From positions 516-9,805 of the forward strand of contig DEBE01000077.1 of assembly GCA_002348425.1 (NCBI GenBank): a stretch of 9,290 nucleotides of DNA, written 5' to 3'. Source of the DNA: Alphaproteobacteria bacterium UBA2964 (lineage in GTDB: Bacteria > Pseudomonadota > Alphaproteobacteria > MPNO01 > UBA2964). Positions 1 to 6,445 of this stretch are shown piece after piece. Under the pieces are notes generated by a model. The model worked only from the letters and a program-made list of their open reading frames with translations. It made no database searches and was not told the DNA's origin. Position numbers and translations under genes: made by a program. Numbering within the stretch: position 1 is the first letter of the stretch; every line of letters starts with the position of its first letter.

Positions 1-616
1 TTCCATCAATCGTCTCATTTATTAGAATATGGTTACCTGGTAACGAAGAGCATAACTCGCACATAACCGGTCCCGCAGAACCGTTACCAGAATCCCAGGC
101 GATTTTTAGGGGTCGGCCGCCCCCATAATCAGCCCTAAGACAGGCCACATATCGTGCCTGAACTGACACTTTTTCTGCGTTCCCATCCCCTATAAAAAAA
201 CTTCCAGACGCAGCAACTTTGCCAATTTTAAGGATGTCATCACCATAAAATGGGTGACGATTTAACATCATTTTAAACCCATTATATTCTGGAGGATTGT
301 GAGAACCAGTAACCATGATACCGGCATCTGCCTCCAAATCGTGAACAGCAAAATATAGCATTGGTGTCGGCCCAACACCAATTCGCTTTACTGATAGTCC
401 ACATGATTGCAAACCTTTTACGACAGCCTTCTCCAGCTCAGGAGAGGAAATACGACCGTCATACCCTATACAAACTGACTTACCGCCATTTTCTGCTACT
501 ATCGTTCCAAAAGATTTTCCTATAACGATCGCATCTTCAATTGTAATTGTTTTATTTACGATGCCACGAATATCATATTCACGTAAAATTTGTGAGTTTA
601 GCTCGGTAGTGGACAT
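1..616 (-). CDS. Phosphomannomutase/phosphoglucomutase, N-terminal part (cut by window edge)
   Basis: The visible 205 codons are open without a stop and continue past the left edge, so the gene is partial at its 3' end. The family interconverts hexose-6-phosphate and hexose-1-phosphate through a phosphoserine in the cytoplasm. Visible hallmarks are YDIRG at residues 14-18 and the active-site loop TGSHNPP with catalytic Ser105, followed by NGFK. Domain II begins near residue 167 (KIAWDSGNGSAG). Family members are usually about 450-500 residues. The metal-binding DGD loop and the sugar-recognition loop lie outside the window, so mannose versus glucose specificity (AlgC/ManB/Pgm) cannot be decided. 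The ATG at 616-614 lies only 2 bases after the ugd stop, with a weak AGG at 626-628, which points to translational coupling. Next to ugd and galU, a role in supplying hexose-1-phosphate for sugar-nucleotide synthesis is likely. Confidence 0.93.
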   Translation of the reverse strand, partial: MSTTELNSQILREYDIRGIVNKTITIEDAIVIGKSFGTIVAENGGKSVCIGYDGRISSPELEKAVVKGLQSCGLSVKRIGVGPTPMLYFAVHDLEADAGIMVTGSHNPPEYNGFKMMLNRHPFYGDDILKIGKVAASGSFFIGDGNAEKVSVQARYVACLRADYGGGRPLKIAWDSGNGSAGPVMCELCSSLPGNHILINETIDG

Positions 617-618
617 AT

Positions 619-1941
619 TTAAGAACCTATCCTTAACTCCCTTCGGCCAATACTATAGTAAATAAAACCAGCTTTTTCCATTTCACTAAGGTTATAAATA
701 TTTCTAAGGTCGACAAGAATCGGAGTTTTAAGAAGACTTTTTACTCTAACTAAGTCTAGAGCTCTAAATGCATTCCATTCCGTAATAATAACAACGGCGT
801 GGGCTCCATCCATGGCCTCATATGGCCCTCTGCAAAATACCACATTCTGGAGAAACTTTTTTGCTTCTCTCATACCCTGCGGGTCAAACGCCTTTATTTT
901 TGCCCCTGACTTTTGTAATTCGGGTATGATTACAAGACTAGGGCTATCGCGCATATCGTCTGTATTCGGCTTAAAAGTCAAACCCAGAACCGCAATTGTT
1001 TTATCTTCAACCGATCCACCACAAGCCCTACTAACTTTATCAACCATCTCAACCTTGCGATGGTTATTGATATCAACCACTGTTTCAACAATCTTTGTTG
1101 GTGCTCCCGCTTCTTGTGCTGTTTTTGCAAGTGCCAGTGTATCTTTTGGAAAACATGACCCCCCATAACCGGGCCCCGCATGTAAAAACTTACTACCGAT
1201 ACGACCATCGAGCCCTATCCCTTTAGCCAAATCTTGAATATCAGCATCCAATTTTTCACACAAAGTGGCGAATTCATTAATAAATGTTACCTTGGTCGCC
1301 AGAAACGAATTAGCGGCATATTTTATTAATTCTGCTGTTTCTAGGGTTGTTTTAACAATTGGCGTTTCCAGCAGATTAAGCGGTCTATATAGTTCACTCA
1401 GCACGTCAGCAGCACGTTTGTTCTCCGTACCTATGACAACCCTATCCGGGCGCATAAAATCACTGATAGCTGCCCCCTCTCTTAGAAATTCTGGATTGGA
1501 AGCGATGTCAAATTCTGCACCCGGTTTCTGATCCATGATGATTCGTTTAACTTCTCGTCCTGTCCCGACTGGAACTGTAGATTTTGTGACTATCACGGTA
1601 TAATCTTGAAGGTTTGCTGCTACTTCTTCTGCGGCCTTATAAACAAAAGAAAGGTCAGCATGACCGTCACCGCGTCGGCTAGGTGTGCCAACAGCAATAA
1701 AGACCGCATCGGCATCTTTCATCGCCAAAGAAAGGTCGGTTGTAAAAACAAGACGTTTCGAATTAACGTTACTCGTAATTAAATTCTCTAATCCGGGCTC
1801 ATAAATCGGACAGACACATGAATTTAATTGTTTAATCTTATTTTCATCTTTATCGACGCAGACAACATCGACGCCGAATTCCGAAAAGCATGCGCCTGAA
1901 ACGAGACCTACATACCCTGCACCGATCATTGCTATTTTCAT
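619..1941 (-). CDS. ugd: UDP-glucose 6-dehydrogenase
   Basis: Oxidises UDP-glucose to UDP-glucuronate with two NAD+ in the cytoplasm, giving precursors for glucuronate- or galacturonate-containing polysaccharides and lipid A or LPS modification. The protein has 440 residues, normal for the family. The N-terminal Rossmann motif is GAGYVGL (residues 7-13), followed by FIAVGTPS (81-88), STVPVGTG (121-128) and SNPEFLREG (148-156). The catalytic cysteine is Cys263 in GPGYGGSCFPKD. The C-terminal UDP-binding domain contains LTFKPNTDDMRDSPS (321-335). The ATG at 1941 is preceded by TAAAGG at 1951-1956, 9 bases away. It lies 48 bases downstream of galU, whose product is its substrate, and its stop almost touches the mutase start. 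Every expected key residue is present. The nearest alternative, GDP-mannose dehydrogenase, is less likely given the overall motif set and the galU neighbour. Confidence 0.96.
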   Translation of the reverse strand: MKIAMIGAGYVGLVSGACFSEFGVDVVCVDKDENKIKQLNSCVCPIYEPGLENLITSNVNSKRLVFTTDLSLAMKDADAVFIAVGTPSRRGDGHADLSFVYKAAEEVAANLQDYTVIVTKSTVPVGTGREVKRIIMDQKPGAEFDIASNPEFLREGAAISDFMRPDRVVIGTENKRAADVLSELYRPLNLLETPIVKTTLETAELIKYAANSFLATKVTFINEFATLCEKLDADIQDLAKGIGLDGRIGSKFLHAGPGYGGSCFPKDTLALAKTAQEAGAPTKIVETVVDINNHRKVEMVDKVSRACGGSVEDKTIAVLGLTFKPNTDDMRDSPSLVIIPELQKSGAKIKAFDPQGMREAKKFLQNVVFCRGPYEAMDGAHAVVIITEWNAFRALDLVRVKSLLKTPILVDLRNIYNLSEMEKAGFIYYSIGRRELRIGS

Positions 1942-1989
1942 AAAGTTTTACCTTTAAAAAAAACTATTATTTTAATTGTGGGCCGCACT

Positions 1990-2859
1990 TTATTTATAAT
2001 TCTCAATGATAGAGAAAATTTCATCTCTCATATCATCTCGAGACAAAGAAAAAGCCAAATTTGCTTCAATAAACCCAGCTTTATCTCCACAATCAAAACG
2101 ATGACCTTCAAATTTGAATCCGTGAAACGGTGAATTACCGATTAATTTCGCCATAGAGTCTGTTAGTTGAATTTCTCCTCCTCGACCCTTCTCTTTTTGT
2201 CCTAAATATTCAAAAATTTCTGGCAATAAGATATATCGACCAATTACCGATAAGGTTGAAGGGGCTTTTTCCGGTGCTGGTTTTTCTACCAAACCCTTAA
2301 CTTCAACCAAAGATCCAGTTTCCTTTCCCATATCGACTATACCATAACGTGCGGTATGTTGTTTTGGAACGTTCATTACGGCTATAATATTGCCGGATGT
2401 TTGATAAAATGCTGTTAGCATCTGCTTTAAACACGGCGTCTCCGCTTGAATTAAATCATCCGCCAACAAGACGGCGAACGGTTCGTTACCTACCAATTCA
2501 CGGGCACACCACACGGCATGACCAAGACCAAGTGGCTCTTGTTGCCGAGTATATGCCACTTGACCTGGTTCCAAAACTAATTCACTAAGTAATTTGGCTT
2601 CCGATTTTCTTCCCGTTGAACTCAGAATATTTTCAAGTTCGATACTATGGTCGAAGTGGTCTTCGATTGCAGTTTTTCCTCGCCCCGTTACGAAAATAAA
2701 TTCTTCTATTCCAGCCGCCTTTGCCTCTTCCACCGCATATTGAATTAAAGGTTTATCAACAACGGGCAACATCTCCTTGGGCATTGACTTGGTTGCTGGC
2801 AAGAACCTAGTCCCCAACCCTCCAACCGGAAACACTGCCTTACGAACGCGTTGTATCAT
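1990..2859 (-). CDS. galU: UTP--glucose-1-phosphate uridylyltransferase
   Basis: Makes UDP-glucose from UTP and glucose-1-phosphate in the cytoplasm. The nucleotidyltransferase signature VFPVGGLGTRFLPATK sits at residues 9-24, followed by the MPKEMLPVVDKP segment. LLADDL marks the catalytic aspartate region, and VEKP and GRGGEIQLTD are typical of bacterial GalU. I place the start at 2859, giving 289 residues, because AAAGG at 2867-2871 lies 7 bases before this ATG and the protein then begins right at the family's first strand. The frame stays open to an ATG at 2934, but that would add 25 unrelated residues with no comparable ribosome site. It lies 108 bases downstream of the J-domain gene and 48 bases upstream of ugd, so it is probably in one operon, feeding UDP-glucose to Ugd. 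Confidence 0.96.
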   Translation of the reverse strand: MIQRVRKAVFPVGGLGTRFLPATKSMPKEMLPVVDKPLIQYAVEEAKAAGIEEFIFVTGRGKTAIEDHFDHSIELENILSSTGRKSEAKLLSELVLEPGQVAYTRQQEPLGLGHAVWCARELVGNEPFAVLLADDLIQAETPCLKQMLTAFYQTSGNIIAVMNVPKQHTARYGIVDMGKETGSLVEVKGLVEKPAPEKAPSTLSVIGRYILLPEIFEYLGQKEKGRGGEIQLTDSMAKLIGNSPFHGFKFEGHRFDCGDKAGFIEANLAFSLSRDDMRDEIFSIIENYK

Positions 2860-2866
2860 TTTGTAA

Positions 2867-2871
2867 CCTTT
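2867..2871 (-). promoter_or_regulatory. Ribosome binding site deciding the galU start
   Basis: AAAGG on the minus strand, 7 bases before the ATG at 2859. The same arrangement, AAAGGT plus 6 bases plus ATG, precedes the J-domain gene and the Gfo/Idh/MocA gene. This supports 2859 rather than the upstream in-frame ATG at 2934. Confidence 0.8.
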
Positions 2872-2967
2872 GGATGATGTAAATTTACTAACGTTTTCAA
2901 AATAGGGGCGTTTTTGTGCCATAATGATACACACTTAGGCAAGCAATAGTGCCGAAATTATCGATTG

Positions 2968-3696
2968 TCATTCACCTGTCAAAATTTCTTTGGCCTGATT
3001 AATTTTACTAGCAAGATAATTTGATCCCCCCTGATCTGGATGAATTTTTTTCATTAAGGCATGGTGAGCAGCCTTAATTTCTCTAGTGGATGCTCCCGGA
3101 GAAATATTCAAAACATCATATGCCTCTTCCCGAGTCATTTTATTTTCTGAAGTACTCGGGCCTTTTTTTGAGGAGCCCTTGCTATCTTTGTATCCCCAAC
3201 TTGCGTGGTCATTACGCCAATCCACACCAAAAACACGGTCTAAATATGCTTCTAAGATTTGAGAAGATTCTTCATCTTCAATACGACATTGTTCGAGTAA
3301 ATCAGCAAGTTCTTCTTGATTAAGTTCTCCGAGTCGTTTTCCTTTAAATTTTCCCTCTAGAACGGTTCCATCAAGAACCCCACTATCATGGTCTAGGGAC
3401 ATTCTTATAAAACGGGTCTTTACGCCCGTTGCCTGCCCTCGACTTGGTCCTCTTAAATTTCTAAAAAATTGTTGTGCAGCACGCCAGCGAAGCAACATAG
3501 GCAATAAAACAGCCAAAACAAATGTAACGATGCCGAGACCGCGAGAAGCAATTACGTATATGCTCGCACCCAAACCAACTAACAAACACACCCCAAGTAA
3601 AACCTTAATGGCGCGCAGTGGATTGAGCCCTACCAATCCTCGAATTATAAGGACCAAGCCGATGATTATTGCGATTCCAAGAACGAGATATGGCAT
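2968..3696 (-). CDS. Membrane-anchored J-domain co-chaperone (C-terminal J domain)
   Basis: 242 residues. Three hydrophobic segments lie near residues 1-20, 30-50 and 54-70. They are followed by an Arg/Lys-rich stretch (71-95), which by the positive-inside rule puts the C-terminal part in the cytoplasm. A middle region (about 95-155, starting at TRFIRMSLDHDSG) resembles a segment I remember from related alphaproteobacterial proteins and has no function I know. The J domain is at 187-242, with HPD at 219-221 inside HPDQGGS and a conserved-looking KINQAKEIL end. This C-terminal, membrane-tethered layout and the GGS after HPD resemble mitochondrial Pam18/Tim14. J domains stimulate the ATPase of Hsp70/DnaK, so it probably recruits DnaK to the inner membrane. 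The client is unknown. AAAGGT lies 6 bases before the ATG. It follows the VWA gene by 29 bases, so the two are probably co-transcribed. Confidence 0.88.
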   Translation of the reverse strand: MPYLVLGIAIIIGLVLIIRGLVGLNPLRAIKVLLGVCLLVGLGASIYVIASRGLGIVTFVLAVLLPMLLRWRAAQQFFRNLRGPSRGQATGVKTRFIRMSLDHDSGVLDGTVLEGKFKGKRLGELNQEELADLLEQCRIEDEESSQILEAYLDRVFGVDWRNDHASWGYKDSKGSSKKGPSTSENKMTREEAYDVLNISPGASTREIKAAHHALMKKIHPDQGGSNYLASKINQAKEILTGE

Positions 3697-3725
3697 TGTT
3701 AGACCTTTTTCTAAGCCCTATTTCG

Positions 3726-4433
3726 TCATTTAACTTGGGATGTAATTTGTGCCACTACTTGGCCCGCATCATTTCCATAATGCTTTAAGGCGGACAAACC
3801 CCCAGCAGCAAAAACCGCTACGGCGCCAAGAAGTTCGCGCAATTGGTTCGCCGACCCACCGTCAAATCGACAATGAGCTCCTCCGGTGAGGGAAGCAAAT
3901 TGTTTAAAAGCTTGTGTGGCCACAATATCATCACCTTCTTGAAATACAAAGATTGGAACACCCAACACACCCAACTCTCCTGCACTATGACAAAGCTCAT
4001 CAACATCTTCTTCCATTGAATCCCCGACATATACTAAAGCATTAACTTTCAGATTTTTTGTTTCACGAATAGCATGGTTGAGAACCTTCCCAATTTGTGT
4101 TCTCCCCCCACGACAATATACGGAAGTCATACGACGCACGAGTTCACTAGAAGCCGACAGCCAAGAACTATTTTTGCATTCACCGAATCCTCTAAAAAAT
4201 ACTAGCTGCACTGATAGTCCGCCAAGGGCATCCGTAGCCTTAAACATTTCCCCTTGTGTATGGCAAGCACGATCCCAAGTGGGCTCCCTGCTTGCAGTGG
4301 CGTCCATCGCAAACATTAATCGCCCTGTACCACTCGACGATTTTATTTGAGGTACAAGAGCGAGCTTGTCCAAAAATCTTGAAACTTCGGAAGAGCTTGC
4401 TCTGGGTTTAATATATTTTTTACCACGCACCAT
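3726..4433 (-). CDS. von Willebrand factor A (VWA) domain protein
   Basis: 235 residues, with no signal peptide and no clear membrane segment apart from a mildly hydrophobic stretch near 202-214. The VWA fold is suggested by a strand ending in the metal-site motif DATAS (Asp44, Thr46, Ser48), a variant of DxSxS. It is followed by Thr112 in GGRTQIG and Asp138 in YVGDSMEED, at the spacing expected for the other two metal-site positions. VWA proteins bind partner proteins through a divalent metal and often act in complexes with chaperones or ATPases. No substrate or partner can be named here, but the J-domain gene 29 bases downstream is the obvious candidate. The ATG at 4433 has AAGGGA at 4442-4447. 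An out-of-frame ATG at 4440 lies just before it. I recall this as a conserved, uncharacterised proteobacterial family. Confidence 0.82.
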   Translation of the reverse strand: MVRGKKYIKPRASSSEVSRFLDKLALVPQIKSSSGTGRLMFAMDATASREPTWDRACHTQGEMFKATDALGGLSVQLVFFRGFGECKNSSWLSASSELVRRMTSVYCRGGRTQIGKVLNHAIRETKNLKVNALVYVGDSMEEDVDELCHSAGELGVLGVPIFVFQEGDDIVATQAFKQFASLTGGAHCRFDGGSANQLRELLGAVAVFAAGGLSALKHYGNDAGQVVAQITSQVK

Positions 4434-4452
4434 GTTTCATGTCCCTTAGCAT

Positions 4453-4482
4453 TAAATATGGTCTCTTCCCGCATATTGCCAA
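4453..4482 (-). promoter_or_regulatory. Possible promoter for the VWA/J-domain/galU/ugd unit
   Basis: On the minus strand, TTGGCA (4477-4482), 18 bases, then TATTTA (4453-4458), ending about 20 bases before the VWA start codon. The -35 element is good and the -10 is weak. It is placed plausibly in the 73-base gap after the Gfo/Idh/MocA stop. If it is not real, the polysaccharide genes would be read from the Gfo/Idh/MocA promoter. Confidence 0.3.
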
Positions 4483-4506
4483 TAAAGAGAGGAAGAATTG
4501 ACAATA

Positions 4507-5490
4507 TCAATCAAAAAACATTCGTTTCTCAAATTTTGCACTATTTATAAGTCCACAAAGTACTTCAACGTTATGGACCATTTCTTCAGTAGAAATCCTA
4601 AATTTACCAAAACCGGACACGGTCGCAGAAAATTCCTCTAATTCACCGGCTAAAGATTCAAGGTGAGGATATGGCGTATCTTCAAATGAAAACGTCTCAG
4701 GTGTTTGATCAGATTTACAGACAGTTAATGACTTGTGATCTTTCATCTCTGCCCAGCCTTTGGAACCAGCTACCCGAATATGCCAAATGCGTGCAGTCGC
4801 AGCCAAAGTCACTAGTGTTCCCGTCATACCATTTTTAAAGCGAAGCAATGCCGCTGTAGTGTCATCTATATCAAAATTAATTGCCCGCCTCTCACTATAG
4901 GCATCTATAGCCTCAACTTTTCCAACTAAATGAATCATACAGTCTAGCGCATGCACCCCAAGAGATGTCATACCTCCAGCTGGGCTCTCTTCCCTAGAAT
5001 CACGCCAGGCTCCCGCTGCAACATTTAAATCTGAGGATTGATTTCCGTCTATATGTAATAGTGTCCCAAGGTCACCTCTATCCAATAACTGCTTTAAAGC
5101 CTCAGTATTTTTCATGAAACGCCTGTTATGCCCTAAGGCTAGTACGACATTCGCTTCATGACATGCCTTCACAGAGCGCTTTGCCCCAGCAACATCTAAT
5201 GTAAATGGTTTTTCAGTAAATATATGCTTCCCTGCTTTTGCAGCACCAACAATCTGATTTTCGTGTTGTGAATGGGGTGTTGCTAGAATAACCGCATCAA
5301 TTTTGGGATCATTCAACAAGTCATCAAAGCTCTCGCGCAAATCTATGTTATTTTTTCTACAAAAATCTTCCGCTTTAGATTTTGTCCGAGTAACCCCAGC
5401 TATAAATTTTATATGTTCGCTCTGCCCCTGAACAGAATTAACGAGATACTGTCCCCACCTGCCTATTCCAACTATAGCAGCGTTGATCAT
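4507..5490 (-). CDS. Gfo/Idh/MocA family NAD(P)-dependent oxidoreductase
   Basis: 327 residues, normal for this family of sugar, inositol and related dehydrogenases. The N-terminal Rossmann fold has VGIGRWG (residues 7-13). ILATPHSQH (68-76) is followed by GKHIFTEKP (87-95), whose Lys94 is the usual catalytic and cofactor-contacting lysine. The C-terminal alpha/beta substrate domain carries GGMTSLGVHALD (172-183), with His180 in the usual catalytic position. Asp183 is present too, so the active site looks intact. The substrate cannot be read from sequence; the family covers sugars, inositols, glucose-fructose oxidoreduction, dihydrodiols and trans-dihydrodiols. The ATG at 5490 has AAAGGT 6 bases upstream. 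It is divergent from the VOC/MFS pair across a region with paired promoter-like signals, so a shared catabolic or modifying pathway is likely. A link to the downstream sugar-nucleotide genes is the alternative. Confidence 0.9.
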   Translation of the reverse strand: MINAAIVGIGRWGQYLVNSVQGQSEHIKFIAGVTRTKSKAEDFCRKNNIDLRESFDDLLNDPKIDAVILATPHSQHENQIVGAAKAGKHIFTEKPFTLDVAGAKRSVKACHEANVVLALGHNRRFMKNTEALKQLLDRGDLGTLLHIDGNQSSDLNVAAGAWRDSREESPAGGMTSLGVHALDCMIHLVGKVEAIDAYSERRAINFDIDDTTAALLRFKNGMTGTLVTLAATARIWHIRVAGSKGWAEMKDHKSLTVCKSDQTPETFSFEDTPYPHLESLAGELEEFSATVSGFGKFRISTEEMVHNVEVLCGLINSAKFEKRMFFD

Positions 5491-5522
5491 CTTATGACCT
5501 TTTTAGAAATTAAAGATAGTTA

Positions 5523-5551
5523 ATTTTGCCCACGAGAACCGATATGGGCAA
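5523..5551 (-). promoter_or_regulatory. Putative promoter of the Gfo/Idh/MocA gene
   Basis: On the minus strand, TTGCCC (5546-5551), a 17-base spacer, then CAAAAT (5523-5528), about 33 bases before the start codon at 5490. The -35 box lies inside the right arm of the inverted repeat and the -10 overlaps the left arm, so a protein bound to the repeat would block this promoter. Confidence 0.45.
5526..5551. promoter_or_regulatory. Inverted repeat, candidate operator in the divergent gap
   Basis: Perfect 7-base arms TTGCCCA (5526-5532) and TGGGCAA (5545-5551) are separated by 12 bases. Arm centres are 19 bp apart, near two helical turns, which fits a dimeric regulator bound to one DNA face. A second, weaker dyad GATAT (5541-5545) / ATATC (5555-5559) overlaps the right arm. 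There is no T-run, so a terminator is unlikely. No regulator gene is in the window. Confidence 0.5.
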
Positions 5552-5563
5552 GGAATATCACCG

Positions 5564-5592
5564 TTGCCGAAACAAATTTTTCAGGACAAAAT
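5564..5592 (+). promoter_or_regulatory. Putative promoter of the VOC/MFS operon
   Basis: TTGCCG (5564-5569), a 17-base spacer, then CAAAAT (5587-5592), about 28 bases before the VOC start codon at 5620. The boxes and spacing are almost identical to the opposing promoter-like signal on the minus strand (TTGCCC-17-CAAAAT). That makes both more believable than either alone. Confidence 0.45.
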
Positions 5593-5607
5593 GATGTTTT
5601 GAAATCG

Positions 5608-5612
5608 AAGGA
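5608..5612 (+). promoter_or_regulatory. Ribosome binding site deciding the VOC gene start
   Basis: AAGGA lies 7 bases before the ATG at 5620. It supports that ATG over an in-frame TTG at 5599 that would add seven residues and has no good ribosome site. Confidence 0.75.
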
Positions 5613-5619
5613 TAACACA

Positions 5620-6435
5620 ATGCCTTCCAAACTTAATCACCTTGCAATCACTACTGATAACTACACGACCCTTGGTATGTTTTATCGTACATATTTCGAC
5701 ATGGCCGTTTCCGGGGATACAAACCGTGAACGCCGTGCCATTTCAGTTGGCGACGGTTATGTGGGAATTACACTTATACCCAGGCGCAGCGGACGACGTG
5801 CCGGAATAGATCACTTTGGAATCGAAGTAGAAAATTTTGAAGAGACATGCGCAAAAATAGTCCAATTTTATCCAGATTTAGAAATCGTTGAACGACCGAG
5901 TGGACGTCCCTTCGCCAGCTTTAGTACGCATGATCCAACTGGAAATTACTTTGATTTATCACAGATTGGACATGAGAACCGTTCTGAGGTTTATGAAATG
6001 GAGAGCTGGAAACAAGATATTACAATAAACCATTTTGCAATTCGTGTAATAGAAGTCGAACGTGTAGTTAATTTTTATAGTGAGATCTTTGGTTTCGAGT
6101 TCATAAATGACCTCGGCAAGGATGGAGGTTACCGTTGCACTGATGGCCGGGTAACCATGTCTATCCTACCTTGGAAGATCTCAGATTTTGATGGATCCGG
6201 AATTGAACAACCCGCAATGGATCATATTGGATTTCGTGCCCCAGATCTAAATTCTTTTATTAGACGCGTAGATAAGTTGACTAATGAAAACCCGCATATT
6301 GCGCCCAGACCAATAGGTTTTAATGACGAAGGCAAAGCCCGCCTCGCACTCCTCAAGCGGTCTCCTTATGCTGACTATTCTCTATCAGATCCAGATGGTA
6401 ACCTAATTACTGTATCGGAAACCCCAAATTGTTAA
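5620..6435 (+). CDS. Two-domain VOC (glyoxalase/dioxygenase fold) protein
   Basis: 271 residues made of two vicinal-oxygen-chelate modules, about 1-120 and 130-271. Likely metal ligands in module 1 are His7 (LNHLAI), His65 (DHFGIE) and Asp112 (YFDLSQ, where Glu is usual). In module 2 they are His138 (INHFAIRV), His202 (MDHIGF) and Glu267 (ITVSE). A metal site in the second module with His, His, Glu is the pattern of type I extradiol ring-cleaving dioxygenases. Glyoxalases, isomerases, fosfomycin-type enzymes and binding proteins share the fold, so the reaction is open. No signal peptide is visible, so it is probably cytoplasmic. I start it at the ATG at 5620 because of the AAGGA ribosome site. 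It is first in an operon with an MFS transporter 10 bases downstream and is divergent from a Gfo/Idh/MocA oxidoreductase. Its substrate may be what the transporter carries. Confidence 0.85.
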   Translation: MPSKLNHLAITTDNYTTLGMFYRTYFDMAVSGDTNRERRAISVGDGYVGITLIPRRSGRRAGIDHFGIEVENFEETCAKIVQFYPDLEIVERPSGRPFASFSTHDPTGNYFDLSQIGHENRSEVYEMESWKQDITINHFAIRVIEVERVVNFYSEIFGFEFINDLGKDGGYRCTDGRVTMSILPWKISDFDGSGIEQPAMDHIGFRAPDLNSFIRRVDKLTNENPHIAPRPIGFNDEGKARLALLKRSPYADYSLSDPDGNLITVSETPNC

Positions 6436-6445
6436 ATGACGATTG

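Noticed and set aside
2860..2934. N-terminal extension of GalU by 25 residues from the ATG at 2934
   Set aside because: The extra residues do not resemble the family and have no good ribosome site. The ATG at 2859 has a strong one and begins at the conserved fold.
2860..2967. Possible galU promoter or regulated leader, including a perfect 10-base palindrome GTAAATTTAC at 2879-2888
   Set aside because: No -35/-10 pair with good boxes and spacing is visible. Short AT-rich palindromes of this length are expected several times by chance in a window this size.
4498..4510. Small dyad TTGA-N5-TCAA at the end of the Gfo/Idh/MocA gene
   Set aside because: Arms of four bases, no GC-rich stem and no T-run on the transcribed side. 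Not a convincing terminator or operator.
5599..5619. TTG start for the VOC protein adding seven residues
   Set aside because: The ATG at 5620 has AAGGA 7 bases upstream and starts right before the first VOC strand. The TTG also lies about where transcription would begin.
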